NCBI RefSeq assembly: GCF_000308695.1
Contig: NZ_BAGG01000123.1
Coordinates: 157,745-221,744, forward strand
Reading direction: 5' to 3'
DNA: 64,000 nt
DNA from: Nocardia takedensis NBRC 100417
GTDB taxonomy: Bacteria; Actinomycetota; Actinomycetes; Mycobacteriales; Mycobacteriaceae
Shown: in pieces, positions 52,534 through 61,336 of the stretch
How the letters are laid out: the number at the start of each line of letters is the position of its first letter
Position numbering within the stretch: position 1 is the stretch's first letter
Notes under the pieces: model-generated
Told to the model about the DNA's origin: nothing
The model's input: only the letters and a program-made list of their open reading frames with translations
Databases searched by the model: none
Position numbers and translations under genes: made by a program

Positions 52534-53835
52534 ATGGCTTTGATGAAGGTGTCGTCCCTACGTTCGTCGCTCGTACCGCGAGCCGCGCTGGCGGCCGCGT
52601 CGGTGGCGCTGCTGACGGCGACGTTCACCAGCGCGTGCTCGAGCGACTCCGGGGGCAACCCGACCGGCCAGAACCTCGAGGGCCGCGGCCCGATCACCTA
52701 CGTCGAGGGCAAGGACACCACCGAGACCGGTGCGGTCAAGCAGCTCATCGAACGCTGGAACGCCTCGCATCCCGACGAGCAGGTGACGTTCAAGGAGCAG
52801 TCCAACGACGCCTCCCAGCAGTACGACGACCTCGTCGAGCACATGAGCTCCAAGCAGTCCGGCTACGACGTGGTCGCGCTGGACGTGCCGTGGACCGCGG
52901 AGTTCGCGGCCAAGGGCTGGATCCAGCCGCTGAAGGATTCCTTCGCGCTGGACACCTCGACGCTGCTGTCCCCCACGGTCGCCAGCGCCACCTACAACAA
53001 CACCCTCTACGCCGCGCCGCGCAACACCAACGGCGGCCTGCTGTTCTACCGCAAGGACCTGGTGCCCACCCCGCCGAAGACCTGGGCGGAGATGCTGGGG
53101 CAGTGCCCGGTGGCGCGGGAGAACAACATCGGTTGCTACGCGGGCCAGTTCGCGCCCTACGAGGGTCTGACGGTGAACACCTCCGAGGTGATCAACGCCT
53201 TCGGCGGCAGCTTCGTCGGCCCCGACGGCAAGACCCCGACCGTGGACAGCGCGCAGGCGCGGGCCGGCCTGAACACCCTGGTCTCGGCCTACAAGAGCGG
53301 TGACATCCCGCAGCAGGCCATCACCTTCAAGGAACCGGAGTCCGGCAACGCCTTCAGCCGCGGCGAACTGCTGTTCCTGCGGTCGTGGCCGTCGACCTTC
53401 GGCGACCTCGGCTCGGAGGCCTCCGCGGTCAAGGACAAGTTCGGCGTGGCCCCGCTGCCCGGCGAGACCGGTGTCGGCGCCTCGACGCTGGGCGGCTACA
53501 ACGCCGCGATCAGCGCGTTCTCCAAGAACAAGGCCACCGCGCTCGACTTCCTGCGCTTCCTGATCAGCGACGACGCCCAGCACATCGTCGCCTCGGGCGC
53601 GCTGCCCTCGGTGCGCGCCTCGATGTACGACGATCCGGCCCTGATCGCGAAGATGCCGTACCTGCCCGCGCTCAAGGATTCGATCGCGGGCGCGGTGCCG
53701 CGCCCGGTGACCCCGTTCTATCGGGCGGTGTCCAAGGCGATCCAGGACAACGCCTATGCTGCGCTGCAGGGCAACAAGTCCGTGGACGACGCGATCACCG
53801 GGATGCAGAAGGGCATCGAGACCGCCGGATCGTAA
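52534..53835 (+). CDS. lpqY: Sugar (trehalose-type) ABC substrate-binding lipoprotein, LpqY-like
   Basis: A 433-residue extracellular solute-binding protein (SBP_bac_1). Signal peptide with an unusual lipobox TSAC (Thr at -3). Segments DVVALDVPWTAEFAAKGWIQPL, TLYAAPRNTNGGLLFYRKDLV and the C-terminal ALPSVRASMYDDPALIAKMPYLPALK resemble LpqY of M. tuberculosis. It is followed by two permease genes and forms an importer likely specific for trehalose or a related disaccharide. ATG 52534 chosen because it precedes the signal peptide directly. Confidence 0.88.
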   Translation: MALMKVSSLRSSLVPRAALAAASVALLTATFTSACSSDSGGNPTGQNLEGRGPITYVEGKDTTETGAVKQLIERWNASHPDEQVTFKEQSNDASQQYDDLVEHMSSKQSGYDVVALDVPWTAEFAAKGWIQPLKDSFALDTSTLLSPTVASATYNNTLYAAPRNTNGGLLFYRKDLVPTPPKTWAEMLGQCPVARENNIGCYAGQFAPYEGLTVNTSEVINAFGGSFVGPDGKTPTVDSAQARAGLNTLVSAYKSGDIPQQAITFKEPESGNAFSRGELLFLRSWPSTFGDLGSEASAVKDKFGVAPLPGETGVGASTLGGYNAAISAFSKNKATALDFLRFLISDDAQHIVASGALPSVRASMYDDPALIAKMPYLPALKDSIAGAVPRPVTPFYRAVSKAIQDNAYAALQGNKSVDDAITGMQKGIETAGS

Positions 53836-53886
53836 CCGCGGTGTGTGCAATCAGCGGCCCGATCAGCCCGTAGGAGTGAGATAACG

Positions 53887-54909
53887 GTGTCGGATCCTTC
53901 GGGAACGGCCACGCGCCTGCCGAACGACGAGTTCCTGCCGCGCAAGCGCGGTTTCGGTGAGCGTCTCGCGCTGGAGATGCGCAAGTCGGGGAAGGCGTGG
54001 CTGTTCGTCACGCCGGTCCTGATCGCCTTGGCGGTGGTCATCGGCTATCCGGTGGTCCGGGCGCTGTGGATGTCCTTCCAGAAGGACTCCGGCCTGGACC
54101 CGGCGACCGGCATGTTCGTCGAGGGCGGCAACGCCGGATTCTCCAACTACACCCACTGGCTGTTGCAGCAGTGCCAGGCGGGCGGGGAGACGATCTCCTG
54201 TCCCACCGGCACTCTCGGGTCGCAGTTCTGGGCGGCGATCGGGATCACGCTGTTCTTCACCGTGGTCACGGTCGCGCTGGAGGCCACCATCGGCCTCGGC
54301 ATGGCGATGGTGATGGGCAAGACCTTCGCGGGCCGCGCGCTGCTGCGCGCGGCCGTGCTCATCCCGTGGGCCATCCCCACAGCGGTGACGGCGCGGTTGT
54401 GGGAGTTCATGTTCCAGTACGACGGGGTGGTCAACCGGGTGTTGGGGACCCACATCCTGTGGACCTCCGACGAATGGCCGTCCCGGTTCGCGGTGATCGC
54501 CGCCGACGTCTGGAAGACCACGCCGTTCATGGCGTTGCTGCTGCTGGCCGGACTCCAGGTGATTCCCGCCGACGTCTACGAAGCCGCCCGCGTCGACGGC
54601 GCGTCGGCCTGGCAGCGGTTCGTGCACGTCACGCTGCCGCTGCTCAAGCCCGCCCTGCTGGTCGCGGTGCTGTTCCGCACCATGGACGCGCTGCGCATGT
54701 ACGACCTGCCCGCGATCATGACCCTCGGCAACCCCTCCACCCGGACCGTGTCGGTGCTGGTGGTCGAACAGGTCCGGCAGGGTCCCAACAGCGCGGCGGC
54801 GTTGTCGACGCTGACGTTCCTGTTGATCTTCGCGATCGCGTTCGTACTGGTGAAGATCTTGGGCGCGAACGCGGTTCGGACCCAGGAAGAACAGCGGGAG
54901 GCGCACTGA
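53887..54909 (+). CDS. sugA: Sugar ABC permease, SugA-like
   Basis: A 340-residue CUT1 permease with six helices (about residues 38-320). The EAA loop is visible as YEAARVDGASAWQRFVHVTLPLLKPALL, typical of the MalF group. The N-terminus is a polar ~30-residue tail. It starts at GTG 53887 with GGAGTGAG upstream and ends by overlapping the sugB start (TGATG). Confidence 0.92.
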   Translation: MSDPSGTATRLPNDEFLPRKRGFGERLALEMRKSGKAWLFVTPVLIALAVVIGYPVVRALWMSFQKDSGLDPATGMFVEGGNAGFSNYTHWLLQQCQAGGETISCPTGTLGSQFWAAIGITLFFTVVTVALEATIGLGMAMVMGKTFAGRALLRAAVLIPWAIPTAVTARLWEFMFQYDGVVNRVLGTHILWTSDEWPSRFAVIAADVWKTTPFMALLLLAGLQVIPADVYEAARVDGASAWQRFVHVTLPLLKPALLVAVLFRTMDALRMYDLPAIMTLGNPSTRTVSVLVVEQVRQGPNSAAALSTLTFLLIFAIAFVLVKILGANAVRTQEEQREAH

Positions 54910-55793
54910 TGGCTGCCCCGATCCGGGCCGAGAAGGCCCCCGCGCGCGCCGCGACGCCATGGACGAAGAAGCTGGGTTCGGTGCGCCTGTACCTGGGCGC
55001 GCTGATCGTGCTGGTGTGGGGTCTCGCCCCGTTCTACTGGATGGCGGTCACGGCGTTCCGCGACCCGGCCTTCACCTTCGACAACACCCCGTGGCCCACC
55101 CACGTGACGTTGGAGAACTTCCGCAACGCCTTCGACACCAGTCGCGGCAACGACTTCGGCAAGGCGCTGGTCAACAGCCTGATCATCGGGTCGTTGACCA
55201 CGCTGATCGCGCTGGTGGTCGGCATCTTCGCCGCCTACGCGCTGGCCCGGCTGACCTTCAAGGGCAAGTACGTGGTCTCGGGTCTGATCCTGAGCGCGTC
55301 GATGTTCCCGGTGGTCGTGCTGGTCACCCCGCTGTTCCAGCTGTTCACCAACCTGGGCTGGATCGGGCAGTACCAGGCGATGATCATCCCGAACATCTCC
55401 TTCGTGCTGCCGATGACGGTCTACATCCTGGCCTCGTTCTTCGCCGAACTGCCGTGGGAGCTGGAGGAGGCCGCGCGCATCGACGGCGCGAACAAGTTCC
55501 AGGCGTTCCGTCTGGTGATGCTGCCGCTGGCCGCGCCCGCCGTGTTCACCACCGCCATCCTGGCCTTCATCGCCGCGGTCAACGAGTACCTGCTGGCCCG
55601 ACTGCTCTCCAGCGGCGCGACCGAACCGGTCACCGTCGCGATCGCCCGCTTCTCCGGGAACAACCCGCTGGTCCAGCCGTACGCGGCGATCATGGCGGCG
55701 GGCACGATGGTGACGATTCCGCTGGTCGTCATGGTGTTGCTGTTCCAGCGTCGGATCATCTCCGGTCTGACCGCGGGCGGCGTCAAGAGCTGA
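54909..55793 (+). CDS. sugB: Sugar ABC permease, SugB-like
   Basis: A 294-residue CUT1 permease of the MalG group with about six helices. The EAA loop LEEAARIDGANKFQAFRLVMLPLAAPAVFTT is well preserved. Together with the SugA-like protein it forms the channel for the LpqY-like binding protein. No ATPase gene follows; the SugC-type gene at 46605 is the likely partner. A hairpin lies just beyond its stop codon. Confidence 0.92.
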   Translation: MAAPIRAEKAPARAATPWTKKLGSVRLYLGALIVLVWGLAPFYWMAVTAFRDPAFTFDNTPWPTHVTLENFRNAFDTSRGNDFGKALVNSLIIGSLTTLIALVVGIFAAYALARLTFKGKYVVSGLILSASMFPVVVLVTPLFQLFTNLGWIGQYQAMIIPNISFVLPMTVYILASFFAELPWELEEAARIDGANKFQAFRLVMLPLAAPAVFTTAILAFIAAVNEYLLARLLSSGATEPVTVAIARFSGNNPLVQPYAAIMAAGTMVTIPLVVMVLLFQRRIISGLTAGGVKS

Positions 55794-55798
55794 GCGCG

Positions 55799-55827
55799 CG
55801 CCCCGGTCCCGCGGATCGGCCGGGGCG
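55799..55827. terminator. Terminator hairpin after sugB
   Basis: CGCCCCGG pairs with CCGGGGCG around a 13-base loop, beginning 6 bp after the sugB stop. There is no T-run. Confidence 0.65.
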
Positions 55828-55920
55828 AACCCTTCGCCGCGCGCGGGAGCGCGGGTAGAGTCCGGTTCCACAAGACTCGGTGGTAGGTGGGTTCGACCGA
55901 CGCTCCGGGAGGAGAGATCC

Positions 55921-58215
55921 GTGCGCTCTTTCGGCAGGCGACGCGATGTCGAGAAGAAGCCAGGGACCGCGCCCTACGCCTCTCTCGCGGGCTGGAAGCC
56001 GCGCGATCCCGACGCGGCGGGCCCGCGGGAGCCCGACGACGACTACGAACCGGACCCCGTCCCCCGCCCCAGGCCGGCCGCCGTGCGGTTCGGCCCGGAG
56101 ACGAAAGCCGAACGCGACGAGCGACTACGCCGGTCACGCGGAAGACGGTGGCGGCGACTGGTGCTGGCCTTGTTCATCCTGTTCGTGGTCTTCCCGTCGC
56201 TGCTGTTCACGCTGATCTACTGGAGTGCGGAGATCCCCGATCCCGACGCGGTCCCGGGCGACCGGATCGCCACGGTGTTCGCCGCCGACGGCGCCACCGT
56301 GCTCGCGACGGTCGTTCCGCCGGAAGGCAATCGGACGCCGGTCCCGCTGGCGCAGGTGCCCGTGCCGGTGCGCGAGGCGGTGCTGGCCGCCGAGGACCGC
56401 GACTTCTACTCCAATCCCGGCTTCTCCACCTCCGGCTTCCTGCGCGCGGCCCGCGACAACATCCTCGGCAAGGACAACGCGGGCGGTGGCTCCACGATCA
56501 CCCAGCAGTACGTGAAGAACGCTTTCCTCGGCTCCGAACGCACGCTGACCCGCAAGATGCGCGAGCTGATCATCTCCTCGAAGATGGCGCGGCAGTGGAG
56601 CAAGGACGACATCCTGGCCGCCTACCTCAACACCGTCTACTACGGACGTGGCGCGTACGGGATAGCCGCGGCGGCCGCCGCCTACTTCGGCAAGTCGACC
56701 ACCGAACTCACGCTCTCCGAAGGCGCGATGCTGGCCGGACTGCTGCGCACCCCGTCACTGCTGGACCCGGAAACCCATCTGCCGGAACTGAAGCAGCGCT
56801 GGCAGTACGTCCTGGACGGCATGGTGGAAGTGGGCACACTGGCCCCGGGAAACCGGGATGCCACCGTCTTCCCCGACATCATCCCGATCACCGATGTCCC
56901 CGCCCGCGAGGAGGCGCGCGGGCCGGAAGGGCTGATCCGCACCCAGGTCCTGCGCGAGTTGCGCGAATCCGGTATCGGCGACCGGGAATTGCGCACGGGC
57001 GCGTTGAAGATCACCACCACCGTCGACCCGAAGGCGCAGCAGGCCGCGGTCGACGCCGTCAACGGGCGACTCGAAGGTCAGCCGCCGCAACTGCGGGCCG
57101 CGGTGGTGTCGATCGATCCGCGCTCGGGTGCGGTGCGCGCCTACTACGGCGGCGCGGACGGGATCGGCTACGACTTCGCGCAGGCCCCGTTGCAGACGGG
57201 GTCGGCGTTCAAGGTGTTCGCGGCGGTGGCCGCCCAGCAGCAGAGCGTTCCGCTCTCGCGGGTGATCGACAGTTCCCCGGTGACCGACCGCGGCACCACC
57301 ATCACCAACGTCGACGGCGAATCCTGCGGGCGCTGTTCGCTGGCCGAGGCGCTGAAACGCTCGCTCAACACCAGCTTCTACCGGTTGACGATGTCGATGT
57401 TCGACGGTCCGCGCGCGATCGCCGACGCCGCGCACGCGGCGGGCATCCCGAAGGAGATCCCGGGTGTCGCGGGCAAGACCCTCACCGAGGACGGCGGGCC
57501 GCCGCTGAACGGAATCGTGTTGGGCCAGTATCTCGTCCGCCCGATCGACATGGCCTCGGCCTACGCGACGATCGCGGCCTCGGGGATGTACCACGCGCCG
57601 TATTTCGTGCAGCGGGTCGAGACGGGCGACGGGCGCGTGCTGCTCGATCGCGGCGAAAACCCGGTGGGGCAGCAGAACTCGCCGGGCGAGCAGCGCATCC
57701 CGCGCCGGATCGCGGAGAACACCGTCGCGGCCATGACGCCCATCGCCGCCTATTCCAACGGACACGGCCTCGCGGGCGGACGCCCCTCGGGCGCGAAGAC
57801 CGGCACCACCCAACTCGGTGAGACCGACGCGAACAAGGACGCCTGGATGATCGGGTTCACCCCGTCGCTGTCCACGGCGGTGTGGGTGGGCACCGAGCGG
57901 TCCCAGGCGATCCGCACCGCGCGCGGCGGCGACGTCTACGGGTCCGGCCTGCCCGCCGACATCTGGAAACAGACGATGGACGACGCCTTGGACGGCACCC
58001 CGTTCGAGGAGTTCCCGGTGGGCGAGGTCCCCGCGCCGGAGAGCGCGATCATTCCCGTCCCGACCAGCAGTAGACCCTCCGGCGGCCCCTACGACATCCT
58101 CAATCCGCCACCGACCACCGAGGAACCGCCGCCCGCGGTCGCGCCGCCGTCCACCCAGCCGCCGCCCCAGCAGATCGAGATCTTCCCGGGCCTGAGCATC
58201 CCGGTGCCGCGGTGA
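55921..58215 (+). CDS. Class A penicillin-binding protein (transglycosylase/transpeptidase)
   Basis: A 764-residue bifunctional peptidoglycan synthase. A cytoplasmic Arg-rich N-terminus (to about residue 78) precedes one membrane helix. The GT51 glycosyltransferase (about 95-270) has the catalytic E158 in AAEDRDFYSNPG and GGGSTITQQYVKN. The transpeptidase (about 345-640) has S428xxK431 (GSAFK), SLN and K626TG (KTGTT). A Pro-rich C-terminal tail follows and no PASTA domain is seen. GTG 55921 has GGGAGGAGAG upstream. A second class A PBP gene begins at 63854, in the position of ponA1. Confidence 0.95.
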   Translation: MRSFGRRRDVEKKPGTAPYASLAGWKPRDPDAAGPREPDDDYEPDPVPRPRPAAVRFGPETKAERDERLRRSRGRRWRRLVLALFILFVVFPSLLFTLIYWSAEIPDPDAVPGDRIATVFAADGATVLATVVPPEGNRTPVPLAQVPVPVREAVLAAEDRDFYSNPGFSTSGFLRAARDNILGKDNAGGGSTITQQYVKNAFLGSERTLTRKMRELIISSKMARQWSKDDILAAYLNTVYYGRGAYGIAAAAAAYFGKSTTELTLSEGAMLAGLLRTPSLLDPETHLPELKQRWQYVLDGMVEVGTLAPGNRDATVFPDIIPITDVPAREEARGPEGLIRTQVLRELRESGIGDRELRTGALKITTTVDPKAQQAAVDAVNGRLEGQPPQLRAAVVSIDPRSGAVRAYYGGADGIGYDFAQAPLQTGSAFKVFAAVAAQQQSVPLSRVIDSSPVTDRGTTITNVDGESCGRCSLAEALKRSLNTSFYRLTMSMFDGPRAIADAAHAAGIPKEIPGVAGKTLTEDGGPPLNGIVLGQYLVRPIDMASAYATIAASGMYHAPYFVQRVETGDGRVLLDRGENPVGQQNSPGEQRIPRRIAENTVAAMTPIAAYSNGHGLAGGRPSGAKTGTTQLGETDANKDAWMIGFTPSLSTAVWVGTERSQAIRTARGGDVYGSGLPADIWKQTMDDALDGTPFEEFPVGEVPAPESAIIPVPTSSRPSGGPYDILNPPPTTEEPPPAVAPPSTQPPPQQIEIFPGLSIPVPR

Positions 58216-58233
58216 TGGCGTGCGCGCGCCATC
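58214..58233. terminator. Terminator hairpin after the class A PBP gene
   Basis: GATGGCG pairs with CGCCATC around a TGCGCG loop. It overlaps the final codon of the PBP gene. Confidence 0.6.
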
Positions 58234-58604
58234 TAGTGTCGATCTTGTGACCTACTGCGCCCACGGGGAACGCACGACGTGGCAGCATCGTTTGGCGAGA
58301 GTGGGCGTATCGGAGTGGAGAGGATCGGGCCGATGCAGAGCGCGGCACACGGGGGTGCGAGACCTCGGGGCGCGTTCGCGACGGCTGCCGCACTCACCGA
58401 GACGGCCGTCACATCGGGCCGATGCGGAGAACGACGCGGCCATGCGGGAGGATATGCGCTCGAGCGACGACAACGCGGCGAGCGTCACGGGCACGACCGC
58501 GACCGCCGCCGAGTGGATATCAGATGCGAGCGCCGAGCCGGACGCGGCCACGACGGGCCCGGCAGCCGCACAGTGAAGACAGACTAGAAATAGGGGCTAC
58601 GCCG
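58216..58604. other. Intergenic region, 389 bp
   Basis: Between the PBP stop and the first GyrI-like gene. Several short open frames run through it, but they have no recognisable domain, no clear ribosome-binding site and biased Arg/Ala/Thr composition. Apart from the terminator hairpin I see no structured RNA, repeat or gene that I can support. Confidence 0.5.
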
Positions 58605-59063
58605 GTGGATTTCAATGTCGTTGACCAACCCGAGACGCTGGTGGCCGGCACGGTCCTGCGCAGCCCGGCGCTCGCGGTCGAAGGTCCGCGCCGCGCGAAG
58701 GTGGAGGAGGCGTGGAAACACAAGCTCGCCCACCGCCTACCCGGCCCGCCGACCACCGCCTACGTCGACCACGCCCCCGAGATCAACTCCTACCTGACCC
58801 ACATCGTCGGCTACCGCTGCAAGAGCCTCGACGACCTGCTGCCCGGTGACGTACTCGCTCGGGTGCCCGCGGGCCGCTTCGCCCGGTTCATCGCGGGCGG
58901 CGACGACCTCGGCGACACCATCGTCGCCATCTGGCGCGCGGTGTGGGACGCGGAGGCGGCGGGCCGCATCCACCGCGCCTACACCGGCGACTGGGAGCAC
59001 TATCCCGACGCCCGCACGGTGGAGGTCTTCGTGGCGTTGGCGGACGAACCGAGCGACGGGTAG
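58605..59063 (+). CDS. GyrI-like small-molecule-binding domain protein, copy 1
   Basis: A 152-residue stand-alone protein resembling the GyrI-like/AraC effector-binding domain. It begins VDFNVVDQPETLVAGTVLRSPAL, a typical first strand; later strands include PGDVLARVPAGRFARFIAG and the closing WEHYPDARTVEVFVAL. In regulators this domain senses hydrophobic ligands; alone it may sequester a compound. GTG 58605 has GGGGCTACGCC upstream. The neighbouring gene 9 bp downstream is a diverged copy. Confidence 0.82.
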   Translation: MDFNVVDQPETLVAGTVLRSPALAVEGPRRAKVEEAWKHKLAHRLPGPPTTAYVDHAPEINSYLTHIVGYRCKSLDDLLPGDVLARVPAGRFARFIAGGDDLGDTIVAIWRAVWDAEAAGRIHRAYTGDWEHYPDARTVEVFVALADEPSDG

Positions 59064-59072
59064 GAACGGACT

Positions 59073-59498
59073 GTGGACTTCGAGATCGTCACCCTGGACG
59101 AAAGCCTGGTCGCCGGACTGACCATCCCGCTGTCGGGCCGCGAGGTCGCCGCGCGCGATCTCGACCTGGTCAACTTCACCTGGGACCGCTACCTGGCGCG
59201 GGAGAAGAACGTGCCGCGCGCCGCCGCCTACATAGGTCAGAACGATCACGCCGTCGCGGTGCTCGGCTACGAGATCGCCTCGATGGACGAGATGGACGCG
59301 GGCGACGTGCTGACCCGCATCCCGCGCGGCCGCTACGCGCGGTTCGTGGTCTCCGACAAGCCCTACGACCTGCTGCGCACCGCGTGGGCGCAGGTTGCCA
59401 AGGCCGAGAGCGCGGGCATCATCACCCGGTCGCACGCGGCCGAACTGGAGCGCTACACCGGCCCGACTTCGGTCGAGGTCTACGTCTCGCTGGACTGA
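59073..59498 (+). CDS. GyrI-like small-molecule-binding domain protein, copy 2
   Basis: A 141-residue paralogue of the preceding gene. It shares the layout (VDFEIVTLDESLVAGLTIPLSG, GYEIASMDEMDAGDVLTRIPRGRYARFVV, ERYTGPTSVEVYVSLD) but is clearly diverged. The two are 9 bp apart, probably one operon arising from gene duplication, and may form a heterodimer. A strong bidirectional terminator follows. No DNA-binding domain is present. Confidence 0.82.
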   Translation: MDFEIVTLDESLVAGLTIPLSGREVAARDLDLVNFTWDRYLAREKNVPRAAAYIGQNDHAVAVLGYEIASMDEMDAGDVLTRIPRGRYARFVVSDKPYDLLRTAWAQVAKAESAGIITRSHAAELERYTGPTSVEVYVSLD

Positions 59499-59517
59499 CC
59501 AGCCCCCTGACACGACG

Positions 59518-59548
59518 GAGCCGGCCGGAGAATTTCTCCGGCCGGCTC
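59518..59548. terminator. Strong bidirectional terminator, 15-bp perfect stem
   Basis: Perfect palindrome GAGCCGGCCGGAGAA with its mirror around a single central T. It separates the convergent GyrI-like pair and the inositol phosphate synthase gene. Confidence 0.9.
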
Positions 59549-59568
59549 GCTTCGTCAGCGGATGACGG

Positions 59569-60669
59569 TCACTGCGCGTCGATGATGAACGCCTCGAGCT
59601 GCGCGCGGGCCACGTCGTCGGCCAGCTGCTTGGGCGGAGACTTCATCAGGTAGGCCGAAGCCGGGATGACCGGGCCGCCGATGCCGCGATCGAGGGCGAT
59701 CTTGGCGGCGCGCACCGCGTCGATGATGATGCCCGCCGAGTTCGGCGAATCCCACACCTCGAGCTTGTACTCCAGGTTCAGCGGCACGTCACCGAACGCG
59801 CGGCCCTCGAGGCGCACGTAGGCCCACTTGCGATCGTCGAGCCAGCCGACGTGGTCGGACGGGCCGATGTGCACGTCGTTCGCGCCCAGTTCCTTCTTCA
59901 GGTTGCTGGTCACGGCCTGGGTCTTGGAGATCTTCTTCGACTCCAGACGCTCGCGCTCGAGCATGTTCTTGAAGTCCATGTTGCCGCCCACGTTGAGCTG
60001 CATGGTGCGGTCGAGCTGCACGCCGCGGTCCTCGAACAGCTTGGCCATCACGCGGTGGGTGATGGTGGCGCCGACCTGGCTCTTGATGTCGTCGCCGACG
60101 ATCGGCACGCCCGCGTCGACGAACTTCTGCGCCCACACCGGATCGGAGGCGATGAAGACCGGCAGCGCGTTGACGAAGGCGACGCCCGCGTCGATGGCGC
60201 ACTGGGCGTAGAACTTGTCGGCCTCCTCCGAGCCCACCGGCAGGTAGGACACGAGCACGTCGACCTTCGCGTCCTTGAGCGCCTTGACGACGTCGACCGG
60301 TTCGGCCTCGGACAGCTCGATGGTCTCGGCGTAGTACTTGCCGATGCCGTCGAGGGTCGGGCCGCGCTGCACGCTCACGTCGCTGGGCGGCACGTCGGAG
60401 ATCTTGATGGTGTTGTTCTCGCTGGCGAAGATCGCCTCGGCGAGATCGAAGCCGACCTTCTTGGCGTCCACGTCGAACGCGGCGACGAACTTGACGTCGC
60501 GGACGTGGTACGGGCCGAACTTGACGTGCATCAGACCGGGCACGGTCGCGGTCTCGTCCGCGTCCTTGTAGTACTGCACGCCCTGGACCAGGGAGGAGGC
60601 GCAGTTGCCCACGCCAACGATGGCCACGCGTACTTCGGTGGCGTTACCAGCCGTCTTGGTGTCACTCAT
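59569..60669 (-). CDS. ino1: Inositol-3-phosphate synthase
   Basis: This enzyme makes 1L-myo-inositol 1-phosphate from glucose 6-phosphate, feeding phosphatidylinositol, mycothiol and glycolipid synthesis. The 366-residue length equals the M. tuberculosis Ino1 (Rv0046c). Landmarks are the NAD-binding VGVGNCASSL, NALPVFIASDP, VGDDIKSQVGATITHRVM, NVGGNMDF and the catalytic SKTQAV region. It overlaps the padR gene by eight bases, and both are read leftward, so they form one operon. Confidence 0.96.
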   Translation of the reverse strand: MSDTKTAGNATEVRVAIVGVGNCASSLVQGVQYYKDADETATVPGLMHVKFGPYHVRDVKFVAAFDVDAKKVGFDLAEAIFASENNTIKISDVPPSDVSVQRGPTLDGIGKYYAETIELSEAEPVDVVKALKDAKVDVLVSYLPVGSEEADKFYAQCAIDAGVAFVNALPVFIASDPVWAQKFVDAGVPIVGDDIKSQVGATITHRVMAKLFEDRGVQLDRTMQLNVGGNMDFKNMLERERLESKKISKTQAVTSNLKKELGANDVHIGPSDHVGWLDDRKWAYVRLEGRAFGDVPLNLEYKLEVWDSPNSAGIIIDAVRAAKIALDRGIGGPVIPASAYLMKSPPKQLADDVARAQLEAFIIDAQ

Positions 60670-61219
60670 GGCCGATGTTTCCCTCTTTCTGTGGTGCCGT
60701 CTTCGTTGACTGCTCCGCCGCAATCAACTCGTTGAGCCAGCGCACTTCGCGCTCGCTTGATTCCAGACCGAGCTGGTGTAGCTGGCGTGTGTAGCGGTCC
60801 AGTGACCCGCTCGCCTTCTTGATCGCCTCCCGCAGACCTTCGCGGCGTTCTTCGACCTGCCTGCGCCTGCCTTCGAGGATCCGCATCCGCGCCGTGGCGG
60901 GGGTGCGGCTGAAGAAGGCCAGGTGGACGCCGAATCCGTCGTCGGTGTAGTTCTGCGGGCCGGTGTCGGCGAGCAGTTCGGAGAACCGCTCCCTTCCCAC
61001 CGGTGTCAGCTGGTAGACCCGCCTGGCGCGGCGGGTGACCGCGCCGTCGGGGATCTCCTCCGCGATCAATCCGTCCGTCTGCATGCGGCGCAGCGTGGGA
61101 TAGAGCGAACCGTAGGAGAAAGCGCGAAACGCGCCGAGCAGGCCGGTGAGCCGCTTGCGCAACTCGTAGCCGTGCATGGGCGATTCGAGGAGCAGCCCGA
61201 GAATTGCCAGCTCGAGCAT
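60662..61219 (-). CDS. PadR-family transcriptional regulator
   Basis: A 185-residue PadR regulator. The N-terminal winged helix contains LAILGLLLESPMHGYELRKRLTGLLGAFRAFSYGSLYPTLRRMQTDGLI (about residues 3-52). The C-terminal helical dimerisation arm contains many Glu/Arg residues. Corresponds in position to Rv0047c. As first gene of the ino1 operon it probably regulates both. A TATCG/CGATA palindrome lies upstream (61277-61289). Confidence 0.92.
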   Translation of the reverse strand: MLELAILGLLLESPMHGYELRKRLTGLLGAFRAFSYGSLYPTLRRMQTDGLIAEEIPDGAVTRRARRVYQLTPVGRERFSELLADTGPQNYTDDGFGVHLAFFSRTPATARMRILEGRRRQVEERREGLREAIKKASGSLDRYTRQLHQLGLESSEREVRWLNELIAAEQSTKTAPQKEGNIGHE

Positions 61220-61276
61220 CGGGCTTCACCCCCTGACGTGTGTACAGATCTAACCGATGGATGCGATGGTTCACTA

Positions 61277-61289
61277 TATCGCGCCGATA
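61277..61289. promoter_or_regulatory. Palindrome upstream of padR-ino1
   Basis: TATCG-CGC-CGATA, perfect 5-bp arms around three bases, 58 bp before the padR start in an AT-richer stretch. It is a candidate operator for PadR autoregulation and control of ino1. Confidence 0.5.
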
Positions 61290-61336
61290 CATCAGGGCGC
61301 GCGGGAAGCCCGGCGATCGGTCGGATTCGCGAAGTT

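Noticed and set aside
58220..58576. A 118-codon frame between the PBP and GyrI-like genes
   Set aside because: No ribosome-binding site, no domain and biased composition; competing frames of similar length exist in the same region.
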